DNA of 64,000 nt from Mesorhizobium terrae (GCF_008727715.1 NZ_CP044218.1:4881501-4945500), one strand, 5' to 3'. Shown: positions 8,867-17,087, numbered from the stretch's first letter. A program made the numbers and translations. Notes: generated by a model from the sequence alone, not told the origin.

Positions 8867-8878
8867 TAAGCATGCTTA
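8867..8878. promoter_or_regulatory. Candidate MarR operator (palindrome TAAGCATGCTTA)
   Basis: A perfect 12-bp palindrome ten bases upstream of the earlier MarR ATG. Its left part, ATAAGCATG, occurs again at 8850-8858 over the start codons, so the site could bind two dimers. MarR proteins usually autoregulate through such palindromes. The assignment is inferred from position and symmetry. Confidence 0.5.
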
Positions 8879-8980
8879 CTATTCAAGCCGATCACGAAAA
8901 ACGTGAACTGGCAAATCTGCATGACAGCCATGCGCTGGCGCGGGAGCGTCCTGACAAGGGAACATGCGGTCGCAGCATGA

Positions 8981-9010
8981 GAAAAGGGCCGAACCTGGAG
9001 GTTCGACCCT
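8981..9010 (-). terminator. Rho-independent terminator, minus strand
   Basis: On the minus strand, arms AGGGTCGAACCT and AGGTTCGGCCCT (one mismatch) close a hairpin followed by TTTTC. It would terminate leftward transcription from the MarR-GNAT gene. It lies about 340 bases beyond that gene's stop, separated from it by the mosaic repeat at 9057-9267. Confidence 0.6.
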
Positions 9011-9056
9011 GACAACGAACTCCAGATGGATGGGCTTGGGCGCAGCCAGCTAAGGT

Positions 9057-9267
9057 CCGTCATTCCCGACCTCGTGAGGGAGTGAAGCGACCGGAGAGTG
9101 TCGGGAATCCATGCCAGAACATCTCAACTATAGAGCCTTCCACGATAGGAGGTCGAAGAGCGCGGTGTTCTTTCAGTAGCTGCACCGTTTTCACAGCATA
9201 TCGGTCACGGCATGGATTCCCGACACTCTCCGCTCCCTGCGGTCGCTGACGAGGTCGGGAATGACGG
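9057..9267. repeat. Palindromic intergenic mosaic element (RIME-like), two inverted copies
   Basis: Two 59-base arms (9057-9115 and 9209-9267) are inverted copies of each other. The outer 18 and inner 24 bases match perfectly, and a 17-base middle differs. Each arm is itself a hairpin closed by ATTCCCGAC and GTCGGGAAT. About 93 unrelated bases lie between. The size and the two-palindrome plan resemble rhizobial intergenic mosaic elements (RIME/BIME class). No coding sequence is inside. Confidence 0.75.
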
Positions 9268-9285
9268 ACGAGAGGCGTCTCGCCG

Positions 9286-9323
9286 TGCCCTCAGTGCCAA
9301 TAGGCATGCCCTCAGTGCCAATA
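9286..9323 (+). repeat. Direct repeat, 17 bp, two copies at 21-bp spacing
   Basis: TGCCCTCAGTGCCAATA is present at 9286-9302 and 9307-9323, separated by four bases. It lies just downstream of the MarR-GNAT stop codon. It looks like a simple tandem duplication. Confidence 0.9.
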
Positions 9324-9347
9324 AGCCGTGCGCCTGCCCTTACGCGC

Positions 9348-10283
9348 CTACAGCGTCAGCTCCCAGGTCTGCCCGACCAGATCCTTGCCGAAGGATGTGT
9401 GGCGTTCTTCCTTGACCAGCTTGAAGCCGGCGGCCTGATAGATGCGCCGCGCCGCGATGAGAATATCGTTGGTCCATAAGGTCAGCGTCTTGTAGCCGCG
9501 GGACCGGGCAAAGGCGATGCATTCGTCGGTCAACCGCTTGCCGATGCCGAGGCCGCGTGCCGACGGCTCGACGTAAAGAAGCCTGAGCTTCGCCACCTCG
9601 TCGGACTGATGCACCACGAAGACCGAGCCGACCACCTCGCCGTCGCGCTCCGCCACCCAGGAGCGTTCCGTCTTCGGATCGTAGGACTTCACGAAGGCGG
9701 CGAGGATTTCGGCGACAAGCGCCTCGTAGGTTTCGTCCCAGCCATATTCCTGCGCGTAGAGCATACCCTGCCGGCGCGTGATCCAGCCGAGGTCGCCGGT
9801 CTGCAGCGGCCGCAATATGTAGGGCACCTTCGGTTCGCCGCCGCCGCCCAGCACGCGCATGATCGTCGCCATCGCCGTCACCAGCGTCTGTCGCCGTTCC
9901 GGCGGCAGGCGCTCGAGCAAGGCGCCGATTTCCTTGTTCGAGGCGCTATCCAATTCGGCGAAGGCGCTCCTACCGGCCTCGGTCAGCGCGATGGCCGATT
10001 GCCGGGCGTCGTCGGCCTGCGCCTCGCGCAGCACCAGCCCGCGCTCCTCGAATTTCTTCAGCATGCGGCTGAGGTAGCCGGCGTCGAGACCAAGCTCGCG
10101 GCCGAGTTCGGCGGCTGTCTGGCCGTTTCGCTGCGCAAGATCGAACAGCACCCGCGCCTCGGTGAGCGAGAACGGGCTTTTCAGCAGCACTTCCTCCAGC
10201 AGGCCGATCTGGCGCGTGTAGAAGCGGTTGAAGGCCCGCATGCAGTCGATCTGGTCTTGGCTCGGGTTCGAAAGGGCAAGCAT
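9348..10283 (-). CDS. MarR-type HTH / GNAT N-acetyltransferase fusion protein
   Basis: A two-domain cytoplasmic protein of 311 residues from the start chosen here. Residues about 10-140 are a MarR-like winged helix with QTAAELGRELGLDAGYLSRML and the wing DDARQSAIALTEAGR. Residues about 150-311 are a GNAT domain with the acetyl-CoA loop EPSARGLGIGKRL. The gene is alone between the repeats and the PLP-enzyme operon. The acceptor substrate is unknown. The start at 10283 has a GAGG site 5 bases upstream; ATG 10307 or GTG 10310 would add 8 or 9 residues but lack a ribosome site. Confidence 0.88.
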   Translation of the reverse strand: MLALSNPSQDQIDCMRAFNRFYTRQIGLLEEVLLKSPFSLTEARVLFDLAQRNGQTAAELGRELGLDAGYLSRMLKKFEERGLVLREAQADDARQSAIALTEAGRSAFAELDSASNKEIGALLERLPPERRQTLVTAMATIMRVLGGGGEPKVPYILRPLQTGDLGWITRRQGMLYAQEYGWDETYEALVAEILAAFVKSYDPKTERSWVAERDGEVVGSVFVVHQSDEVAKLRLLYVEPSARGLGIGKRLTDECIAFARSRGYKTLTLWTNDILIAARRIYQAAGFKLVKEERHTSFGKDLVGQTWELTL

Positions 10284-10331
10284 GGCAACCTCGGTGGAGT
10301 CTAGCATCACAGGACGGCGCCAACGATATTG

Positions 10332-10372
10332 TTGACTCAGTCAAATATATGATTGTCGGAAACAACAATCAA
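10332..10372 (-). promoter_or_regulatory. Promoter and candidate operator of the MarR-GNAT gene
   Basis: On the minus strand, TTGATT (10367-10372) and TATATT (10344-10349) are spaced by exactly 17 bases and face the MarR-GNAT gene. Directly downstream of the -10 is the 13-bp palindrome TTGACTCAGTCAA (10332-10344). A second inverted pair, GATTGT/ACAATC, lies between -35 and -10 (10351-10370). The arrangement suits autorepression by the protein's own HTH domain. Confidence 0.6.
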
Positions 10373-10421
10373 GCGATGACGTTCGGCGTCGAGATCTATT
10401 GCAAAGGAGCGGGGATGTTCA

Positions 10422-11570
10422 TCAGCCCAACGGCAGCGCCGGCCAGTGCTCGATCACCCGCCCCTCGGAAAAGACTGCGATGGTTCCGAACTGCTGCAGC
10501 ACGAACTCGGACTGGGTTGGGCGCAGGTAGAAAAAATCGTCCGGCTGGATCGTCGCGCCGTCCGGCAGCGCCATGAACTGCTGGTTGGAGGAAAGGCCGA
10601 GCATGGCGTTTTCGGCAGCGCCCTCGGGAAACACCGGCTTTGCCATCCACTTGCCGCCATAGATGTAGCAACCGCGGCGCGGGAAGCGGCCAAGCGCCTG
10701 CAAGGCGCGGCCGACGAAGGCCGGGCCGGGCAATTCGGCGTCGACCACTTTCAGAACCGGTGTGGCGATGAAGGCGGCTGGCTGGAAGCCGGCAAGGCTA
10801 GGTGTGTCGAAATCGGTCGGCAGCATGAAGGCGGAGCCGACCGACACCTCGTTGGCCAGCGTGTCAGTGCGGTGCAGCAGCGCCGTCTTGGAGCCGCCGA
10901 TGTTGAGGATCTGCCTCTCGTTCGGCGCCAGACAGGCGACGAAGGCCTGGAACGCGGCGACCGATTTCGTTAGCGCCTGTTCGGGGCCGCCGAACAGGTT
11001 TGGAATATGCGGCGCGTGCGCCTCGTAACCCATGATGCCTTCGCAGTGGAGCAGGGGATGCGCGCGCAAGCGCTGCAACGCCCGCGACAGCGCCGCCGGC
11101 TCGGAAAAACCGCCGCGATGCAGGCCGATATCGACCTCGAAGGCGATGCGCAGGTCTGAGCCCAGCGCTTCCGCCATGGCCATGTATTGTTCAAGCCGTG
11201 CTTCGGTATCGACCAGCCAGCAGACGCGGCTCCAGTCATCGTCGCGAAGCGACAGCGCTTGCCGTGCCGCCTCCACCGGCATCGGCTTGCCGAGCAACAA
11301 ATCCGCCGTCGGGAAAGCCTTCAGCACCGCCTCGGTGATCGGCAGGTGAAAGGTCATGAAGCGCTCGGCGCCGAGGGCGCTGGCGATGCGTGACAGCAAT
11401 GGCAGGCAGGCCAGCGACTTGTCGACCAACCGCAGTGCAAGGCCCGGCGCCAGCCTCTGCCGGGTCAGAGCGATGTTGGCGTCCAGCCGGTCGCGGTCGA
11501 GCACCAGGCAGGGCTTGAAAAGCCCGGCCTCGCGCAATGCCGCTGTCATGCTCGAAAAATACGCTTCCAT
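10422..11570 (-). CDS. Fold-type III PLP enzyme, DSD1/D-threonine-aldolase-like (amino acid deaminase/aldolase)
   Basis: A 382-residue protein with an alanine-racemase-like TIM barrel and a C-terminal beta domain. The PLP lysine is probably Lys51 in LRLVDKSLACLPLL. Barrel strands IAFEVDIGLHRGG and LLHCEGIMGYEAH are recognisable. Relatives dehydrate D-serine or cleave D-threonine using a metal held by His-x-Cys/Asp near the C-terminus. Here that segment reads RPTQSEFVL, so the metal site appears absent and the reaction is uncertain. The start at 11570 overlaps the upstream oxidase stop by one base (TGATG). It is the last gene of a three-gene operon. Confidence 0.78.
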   Translation of the reverse strand: MEAYFSSMTAALREAGLFKPCLVLDRDRLDANIALTRQRLAPGLALRLVDKSLACLPLLSRIASALGAERFMTFHLPITEAVLKAFPTADLLLGKPMPVEAARQALSLRDDDWSRVCWLVDTEARLEQYMAMAEALGSDLRIAFEVDIGLHRGGFSEPAALSRALQRLRAHPLLHCEGIMGYEAHAPHIPNLFGGPEQALTKSVAAFQAFVACLAPNERQILNIGGSKTALLHRTDTLANEVSVGSAFMLPTDFDTPSLAGFQPAAFIATPVLKVVDAELPGPAFVGRALQALGRFPRRGCYIYGGKWMAKPVFPEGAAENAMLGLSSNQQFMALPDGATIQPDDFFYLRPTQSEFVLQQFGTIAVFSEGRVIEHWPALPLG

Positions 11571-12847
11571 CACGCTAGCCCGAACAGGCTCGCCAGATAG
11601 GGCGAGACGAAGCGGCCTTGCGGGTCGATGTCGCGGCGAACCTCCATCGCGTCCTTCCAACGCGGATAGAGCGCGGCGAAATCCCTCGCGGTCAGGCTGT
11701 GCATCTTGCCCCAATGCGGCCGCCCGCCATATTTGCGGAAGATCGGCTCGGCCGCGCGCATGAAGGGCAACGGGTTGCTGGCGGCATCGTGGTGGATGGC
11801 GATCGAGCAGGTCGGCCGCTTGTAGAAGGGGCTGAGCCAGAACTCGTCGGCGGCGACGGACCGCACCTCCATCGGAAAATAGACTTCCGGAAAGCGCTTT
11901 TCGGTCAGCTCGATGATCTCGGCCAGCGCCTTCGGCCCCTCCTCGAAGGGCAGATGATATTCCATCTCGTTGAAACGAGTGCGGCGGTCGCTGGCGTAGA
12001 CGTTCAGCCAATCCTGCACGTAGTCCTCGGCCGGCAGCCTGGCCATCACCGAGCGGATGATGAGGCCGCGCAGCCATGGCGCCCAGGCGAGCACCGTGCG
12101 CAGCTTGCGCAGTGTCGCCAGCCCCTCCTCATCCTCCTCCGGCGGCCTTGGGCTGACCGGTTTGTCGGACAGGTCGCTGGCGATGAACTGCGCATGGCCG
12201 GAGAACGGGACATAGTAGAATTCGGCCGAACGGTGCGCGCCCATCATCGGCTGGAACTGCGCCAACATATCCTTGATCGGCAGCACCCATTTGCGCCGGT
12301 GCAGGCGATAAGTGGCGACGTTCTTCAGCGTCACCTCGGTCAAGATGCCGAAGGCGCCCAAAGCCACACCGGTGGCGTGGATCAGGTCGCGATCCTTCGC
12401 CAGCGTCAGTTCGCGCACCGCGCCCTGCCCGTCGACGAACTGCATCGCTTCAAGCTGGGTGTGATAGGCACCGAGCGTGCGGCCCGAACCATGCGTGGCG
12501 GTGCCGAGCGCGCCGCCAATCGCCTGCCGGTCGATGTCGCCCATATTGGGCAGGCCCTGGCCGATCTCCTGCAACAGCTTCATCAACGGGCCAAGCCGGG
12601 TGCCGGCGCGGATGCGCGCCAGGCTGGCGGCGGGATCGTGCGAGACCAGCCCTTCGAACTTCTCCAGCGACAGCAAGGTGCCGTCGGTTGCGGCCAGCGG
12701 CGTGAAGGAATGCCCTGCCCCGACGACACGCAGCGGCCCGAGCGCCGTCTTCACCGCCTCGACGATGCCACCGAGATTGTCTGGGCTCAAAATCTGCTGC
12801 GGCGAGGCCGCGACAAAGCCCGACCAGTTCGTCCAACTGTTGGTCAT
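11570..12847 (-). CDS. D-arabinono-1,4-lactone oxidase family FAD protein
   Basis: A 425-residue oxidase of the vanillyl-alcohol-oxidase fold. The N-terminal FAD domain has VVGAGHSFTPL, with His46 as the likely covalent flavin attachment site. GALGTATHGSGRTLGAYHTQ follows, and the C-terminal ALO signature HWGKMH is present. Family members oxidise aldonolactones or alditols using oxygen. The frame is open far upstream (to 13741) but that part merely shadows the MFS gene; the homologous N-terminus begins at the ATG at 12847. It is 14 bases downstream of the MFS stop and overlaps the PLP-enzyme start. Confidence 0.88.
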   Translation of the reverse strand: MTNSWTNWSGFVAASPQQILSPDNLGGIVEAVKTALGPLRVVGAGHSFTPLAATDGTLLSLEKFEGLVSHDPAASLARIRAGTRLGPLMKLLQEIGQGLPNMGDIDRQAIGGALGTATHGSGRTLGAYHTQLEAMQFVDGQGAVRELTLAKDRDLIHATGVALGAFGILTEVTLKNVATYRLHRRKWVLPIKDMLAQFQPMMGAHRSAEFYYVPFSGHAQFIASDLSDKPVSPRPPEEDEEGLATLRKLRTVLAWAPWLRGLIIRSVMARLPAEDYVQDWLNVYASDRRTRFNEMEYHLPFEEGPKALAEIIELTEKRFPEVYFPMEVRSVAADEFWLSPFYKRPTCSIAIHHDAASNPLPFMRAAEPIFRKYGGRPHWGKMHSLTARDFAALYPRWKDAMEVRRDIDPQGRFVSPYLASLFGLA

Positions 12848-12861
12848 GATGGCCCCCGGTT

Positions 12862-14043
12862 TCAGGCGACGACGCGGCGGCGCGACAGGGCGACGAACAG
12901 GCCAAGCAGCGCCACCGAAGCGACGACGCTGGCGGCGGCGAATTGCGGCACGCCGCGGAAATCCCCTTCCCTGATCAGCAGCGAGGCGGCGACCGGCCCG
13001 AACGCCAGGCCGAACAATTGCGCTGCCGGCACCAGGAGCGCAGTCGTGCGTGTCTCGTCCGCGGTGATCGCCAGCCTGATCTGGTAGGGAACGACGAAGA
13101 GCAGGATGAAGCCCATCGCCAGAGCGGCGATCCAGAAAGTGGTGAGTGCCGGCCCGCCGGCCAGCACCAGGCAGGCGATCACGGCAACGATGCCGACACC
13201 GGTTATGGCGAGGCGATAGTCGATGCGCGCCTCGAACACGGTGGCCGTCATGGCGCCAAGGATCTGAGCGGCGAGGCTCGCCGAAACGATCAGTCCGACC
13301 GTGCGGCCGTCGATGCCATATTGCGCGCCGAGCGGCTCGAGAAACGCCCAGACCGAACCGAAGAACATGAAGTAACAGAAGATCGACAGCAGCGCGGTGA
13401 TCGCGCCGGGCGTCAGCACATTGGCAAAATGCTCTTCCTTGGGCAGGTCCGCATAGTCGTCCGCCACGTTGCGGGCGACGGCGAGCGAAAGCAGGCAAAC
13501 GACCGCCAGCGTGACGAAACCGCCGCCGGCGCCATAGGCGGGAATGACGACGAGTGCGAGCAGCAGCGCCAGAACGCATTGCGCCAGCGTCTGCAGCGAG
13601 ACGAAATAGCCGCCGATGCGCTCGGCGCGGCGCGATCGCGCGATCAATTCGGTTGCGACGGCGACAAGGCCACCCTCGGCGAAGCCGGCGACAGCGCGGG
13701 CGGCGATCAGCATGTTGGCGCCCGCCGCATAGGCGGTCCACAGATTGGCCAGCGCCAAAAGCAGCAGAAGGACCGCACTTTTCCAGCGCATGTTGCGCGC
13801 CGAAAGCGCCATTGCCACCGTGGCCGAGCCGAGGCCGATGGTGATCAGCTCGGCGGTGGCGACCAGCGCCAGTTCATCGCCGGTGACATGGCCTTGCGTG
13901 AAAAGAGCACCGAGCAGCACCGGCTGCAGGCCGAGGATGAGCAGGCCGACGGAACCGATCCAGAGCGCCGCGGCAAGCTGCCCGCGCGTTGGATTGCCGA
14001 CCAGCCAGTCCCCTTGCGAATGCGCGGAATTCTTCGAGTCCAC
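12862..14043 (-). CDS. MFS transporter of the lactone-oxidase operon
   Basis: A 393-residue permease with about 12 hydrophobic helices. It is MFS-like but lacks a clean loop A motif; the segment after helix 4 reads ARAVAGFAEGGLVAVATELIARSRRAERIGGY. The start is the GTG at 14043, preceded by a GGGAGG site. It is the first gene of an operon with the lactone oxidase and the PLP enzyme, so it probably moves a substrate or product of those enzymes. The divergent TetR gene lies 159 bases away. Confidence 0.8.
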   Translation of the reverse strand: MDSKNSAHSQGDWLVGNPTRGQLAAALWIGSVGLLILGLQPVLLGALFTQGHVTGDELALVATAELITIGLGSATVAMALSARNMRWKSAVLLLLLALANLWTAYAAGANMLIAARAVAGFAEGGLVAVATELIARSRRAERIGGYFVSLQTLAQCVLALLLALVVIPAYGAGGGFVTLAVVCLLSLAVARNVADDYADLPKEEHFANVLTPGAITALLSIFCYFMFFGSVWAFLEPLGAQYGIDGRTVGLIVSASLAAQILGAMTATVFEARIDYRLAITGVGIVAVIACLVLAGGPALTTFWIAALAMGFILLFVVPYQIRLAITADETRTTALLVPAAQLFGLAFGPVAASLLIREGDFRGVPQFAAASVVASVALLGLFVALSRRRVVA

Positions 14044-14114
14044 AGGCGCCTCCCAACGTCCGTTGCCTCATTCTGTCGTCGCGCATCGTGCTTTCAGGCG
14101 GATGCGTCAAAAGC

Positions 14115-14153
14115 TGATAATCAATCAGTATCTTGAAAACTGATACTTTATCA
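14115..14153. promoter_or_regulatory. Candidate TetR operator in the divergent intergenic region
   Basis: Nested inverted repeats TGATAA/TTATCA (14115-14120 and 14148-14153) and AGTATC/GATACT (14127-14132 and 14142-14147) lie between the MFS operon and the TetR gene. They are the only AT-rich symmetric sequence in the gap. The position fits a shared operator. Confidence 0.55.
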
Positions 14154-14202
14154 TCTTTGTTGTCAATGCGAATTCGCCAAGCAGGATGTGGACAGCCGGC
14201 AT

Positions 14203-14838
14203 ATGAAACAGGCCAAGCGTGCAGAGACCGGTTCTCAGCTCAGGCGACGCCCCAAGCAGGAGCGCAGCCGCGAGCGCATCGACGCGATCCTGGCGACCGC
14301 CATGCGGCTGATCGGCGAAAAGGGCATCGACGCCGTCACCATGAAAGAGGTCGGCGCGCTGGCCGGCGGGCCGATCGCCACGGTCTACCACTACTTCCCC
14401 AACAAGTCGGCGATCCTGGCCACGCTCTACGAGCGCTTCTCGGAGGTGACGCGGGCGCGGCAACAGGAGATCGTCGCCGGCATCGATGGGCTGGAGAGCA
14501 TGATCGCGGCTTCCGACCGCATGCTCGACGACTATTTCGAGCGCGTCGCCGGCGATCCCGCCATCCAGGACCTGCAGAACGCCATCCAGGCCGACAAGGC
14601 GCTGAAGAACCTCGACATCGCCGAGACGCATCACCAGGCCAGCGTTTTCTGCGATCAGATCATCCGGCTGTTGAAACCCGAACGGCAGGACGAGTTCCGG
14701 CGCATGGTGTTCCTGTTCTTCCAACTCGCCGGCGGTGTGGTGCGGCTGGCGCTGACGCAGGACAAGGCCGAGGGACAACGCATGCTCGACGACTACAAAT
14801 CGATCATCCACTGCCAGTTGCGCGGGTTTTTCGACTAG
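14203..14838 (+). CDS. TetR/AcrR family repressor, divergent from the MFS/oxidase operon
   Basis: A one-domain-plus-HTH regulator of about 211 residues. The helix-turn-helix reads VTMKEVGALAGGPIATVYHYFPNKSAILATLYERF. The C-terminal ligand domain has no recognised relatives. It is divergent from the operon 14043-10422 and probably represses it through the inverted repeats at 14115-14153. An in-frame GTG at 14188 would add five residues. Neither start has a good ribosome site, so the N-terminus is uncertain. Confidence 0.88.
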   Translation: MKQAKRAETGSQLRRRPKQERSRERIDAILATAMRLIGEKGIDAVTMKEVGALAGGPIATVYHYFPNKSAILATLYERFSEVTRARQQEIVAGIDGLESMIAASDRMLDDYFERVAGDPAIQDLQNAIQADKALKNLDIAETHHQASVFCDQIIRLLKPERQDEFRRMVFLFFQLAGGVVRLALTQDKAEGQRMLDDYKSIIHCQLRGFFD

Positions 14839-14903
14839 GTTCGGCTGGCGAAACACAGTTGCCTCCGCGCGACCGGCCACCGGTTTGCGTCTTCCTCCGA
14901 AAG

Positions 14904-16100
14904 CTATGCGTGCGCGGGCTGCACCGGACAAGCTGAACGGGTGCCAAGAAAAACCAGCGGGACCGCGATTGCATAGATGACGACCGCCGACAGCCAGATG
15001 GCCCCGGGCCAGGTCTTCTGGACCGCGAAATAGAGCGTGGAGAATGCCAGCGGGCTGATGACGGAGCCCAGGCTGACGGCCGAGGCCAGCACGCCTTGCA
15101 ATTGGCCCTGGCTCGCCGGGTCGACCTGCCGGGTGGCCAGTGCCTGAAACGCCGGCGCGCCGATGCCGCCGAGGGCGAAGACCGGCATGATGGCGAACAC
15201 GATCCAGCCCTGTCCCGCGAAGGCCATGGCAACAAGGGCGATGCACGTGCAGGCGATGCCGACGACGACGGCCCAGCGCTCGCCGAGCAGTCTGGTTGCC
15301 GGGCCGGGCAAGAATGCCTGCGCCAACGTCTGGCAGATACCGAATGCGCCCAGCGACAGGCCGATCCAGAGGCCGTTCCAGCCGAACGTATCGCTCCCCC
15401 ACAGCGCCCAGCAGGTGCCGTAGGCTTCTCCCGTCGCGCTCAGGATGAAAAACACCGCGACGATGGGCGCAAGCCCGGTCATCGCGAAGACGCCGCGTAG
15501 CGGCTTGAGCGGGTTGAGCGCGGCGAGATCGATCCTGGCACGGGTCGGCGTGCGCGACTCCGGCAGAACGAACAGTGCCAGCAGAAGATTGCAGGCGTTC
15601 AGCACGGCGGCGGCGATGAACGGCAGTCGCAGCCAATGGTCGCCAAGCAAACCGCCGAGAACCGGCCCGACGATGAAGCCGATGCCGAACATGGCGTTGA
15701 ACAGGCCGAAGCGGCGGGCTCGCTCGTCCTCCGGCGAAATATCGGTGATGTAGGCCATGGCCACGGAGACATTGGCGCTGGTCAGGCCGGCGATGGCGCG
15801 GCCCAAAAGCAACATCCAGAGATGCGGCGCGAAGGCCATGATGAGATAGTCTATTGCCGCACCGCCGAGCGACATGAGCAGCACGGGGCGCCGGCCCAGC
15901 GTGTCGCTCAGAGCGCCGAGCACCGGCGCGAAGATGAACTGCATGAGCGCATAGAGCGCGGTCATGATGCCGATATAGGGTGCGATGTCCTGGCTGTGCG
16001 TCACCTCCTCGAGAAGGCGCGGTAGAATGGGGAAGATGAGGCCTATGCCGATGGCGTCGAGGACGATCGCGGCAAAGATAACGGTAAGGGATCTGTTCAT
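14904..16100 (-). CDS. Tet-like (DHA1) MFS efflux transporter
   Basis: A 398-residue 12-helix antiporter resembling TetA-family pumps. It shows ILPRLLEEVTHSQDIAPYIG in the first loop, the loop motif GALSDTLGRRPVLL, and the motif-C segment GIGFIVGPVLGGLLGD. Tetracycline itself is not implied; chromosomal rhizobial members handle varied drugs. The start is the ATG at 16100, where the MNRSLTVIFAAIVLDAIGIG helix begins; the upstream extension to 16214 is basic and non-hydrophobic. It is divergent from the TetR gene at 16283. Confidence 0.88.
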   Translation of the reverse strand: MNRSLTVIFAAIVLDAIGIGLIFPILPRLLEEVTHSQDIAPYIGIMTALYALMQFIFAPVLGALSDTLGRRPVLLMSLGGAAIDYLIMAFAPHLWMLLLGRAIAGLTSANVSVAMAYITDISPEDERARRFGLFNAMFGIGFIVGPVLGGLLGDHWLRLPFIAAAVLNACNLLLALFVLPESRTPTRARIDLAALNPLKPLRGVFAMTGLAPIVAVFFILSATGEAYGTCWALWGSDTFGWNGLWIGLSLGAFGICQTLAQAFLPGPATRLLGERWAVVVGIACTCIALVAMAFAGQGWIVFAIMPVFALGGIGAPAFQALATRQVDPASQGQLQGVLASAVSLGSVISPLAFSTLYFAVQKTWPGAIWLSAVVIYAIAVPLVFLGTRSACPVQPAHA

Positions 16101-16226
16101 GACTGGTCTCAGGGGAGCGGACCGACGGGTCCCGCGTGCTGGAGGCTGTGAGGGTTTGGGATGACGGCCACGGGTCCGGCGGGCCAACCGCCGCAATAGC
16201 GACTTGCCAGCCAAGTCGGCGTTTCA

Positions 16227-16256
16227 TATACTGGATATAAATATGTACTCAGTATA
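16227..16256. promoter_or_regulatory. Candidate TetR operator (TATACTG-N16-CAGTATA)
   Basis: A perfect 7-bp inverted pair, TATACTG (16227-16233) and CAGTATA (16250-16256), lies in the AT-rich gap between the Tet-like pump and its divergent TetR gene. A single dimer or a pair of dimers could bind here and shut both promoters. Confidence 0.55.
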
Positions 16257-16282
16257 CTTTCAATTATGCCGACTGGAGTTTC

Positions 16283-16921
16283 ATGTCAACCCCAACCGAC
16301 CTTCGATCCCGCAAGCGCCTCGCCACGCGACGCGCCATCTCGCTCGTTGCCGACCGTCTCTTTTGGGAACGGGGCTTTGACAATGTGACAGTGGACGAGA
16401 TCGCGGCGGCGGCCGATGTCGGGCGGATGACTGTGTTCAACCACTTCCCGCGCAAGGAAGACATGTTCTTCGATCGCGACGAAGAGGGCCGCGAGACCGT
16501 CCGCGAAGCCTTGCGACAGCGCGATCCGGGTGTTTCGCCGATCGAGACGCTGCGCCGGCTCGCGCACCAGCTGATCGCCGACGGGGCTCCATATGTGGAG
16601 TTTTCCGCCAGGAGCCAGCGCTTCATAGAGACGGTCGAAGGCAGCGAAACCCTCAAGGCGCGGGCCAGGGCGATCCGCGACGAGCTCGAACATGTCGTGG
16701 CGGCGGCGCTGTCCGAATGTACCGGACAGGAGGCGACCGATGCCGGTGCCCGCCTGGCAGCCGCCCTGCTCCTGGCGACGTGGACCGTGGCTTTCCTCGA
16801 AGCCCACCGCACCTTTCGACTAAGGCAAGACACGGAGGAAGCGAAAGCCGCCTTCCTCACCGTTGTCGACAAGGGAGCCGCCGGCCTGAAGGCGGCGATG
16901 GCCGGCACGCCCTACGCCTGA
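16283..16921 (+). CDS. TetR/AcrR family repressor, divergent from the Tet-like pump
   Basis: A 212-residue regulator. The N-terminal HTH reads VTVDEIAAAADVGRMTVFNHFPRKEDMFF (about residues 37-65). A helical ligand domain follows, with no recognised effector. A GGAG site precedes the ATG at 16283. The 182-base gap to the pump start holds the inverted repeat at 16227-16256. The arrangement is the usual one for a drug-responsive repressor and its pump. Confidence 0.92.
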   Translation: MSTPTDLRSRKRLATRRAISLVADRLFWERGFDNVTVDEIAAAADVGRMTVFNHFPRKEDMFFDRDEEGRETVREALRQRDPGVSPIETLRRLAHQLIADGAPYVEFSARSQRFIETVEGSETLKARARAIRDELEHVVAAALSECTGQEATDAGARLAAALLLATWTVAFLEAHRTFRLRQDTEEAKAAFLTVVDKGAAGLKAAMAGTPYA

Positions 16922-17022
16922 GCAATCATTCGCGGCGGCGGCCGGATGCAGGAGATTATCGATCCAACGCCGGCCTCGGCAGCGAAACGCGGATTTCGTG
17001 CGGCCAGATGCCGCGCCGCTTC

Positions 17023-17051
17023 TTGACTCTCCCCTGGGGCAGGATTATTTC
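17023..17051 (+). promoter_or_regulatory. groES promoter
   Basis: TTGACT (17023-17028) and TATTTC (17046-17051) are separated by 17 bases and end about ten bases before the CIRCE element. A transcript would therefore begin at the operator edge, as in other HrcA-controlled groE operons. A heat-shock sigma factor may also read the CTTGACT box; that is inferred. Confidence 0.6.
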
Positions 17052-17060
17052 AGCGCCACG

Positions 17061-17087
17061 TTAGCACTCACTCAAGGCGAGTGCTAA
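17061..17087. promoter_or_regulatory. CIRCE operator for the HrcA repressor
   Basis: TTAGCACTC, a 9-base spacer and GAGTGCTAA match the CIRCE consensus at every position. HrcA binds this element and dissociates on heat stress, de-repressing groESL. hrcA is not in the window. Confidence 0.98.

Larger units (their letters stand above)
8858..9347. other. 490-base non-coding region between MarR and MarR-GNAT genes
   Basis: No gene is supported here. Reading left to right it holds the MarR operator, a minus-strand terminator hairpin (8981-9010), a 211-bp mosaic of two palindromic repeats (9057-9267), and a 21-bp tandem duplication (9286-9323). The short open frames that cross it run through the repeats and have no family resemblance. 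Confidence 0.8.

Noticed and set aside
11570..13741. A 723-codon frame covering the lactone oxidase
   Set aside because: The first 298 codons merely run opposite-frame through the MFS gene. Homology to the oxidase begins at the ATG at 12847.
14904..16100. A tetracycline-resistance gene
   Set aside because: The pump belongs to the Tet-like MFS group, but chromosomal members of this group have varied substrates and nothing here points to tetracycline.
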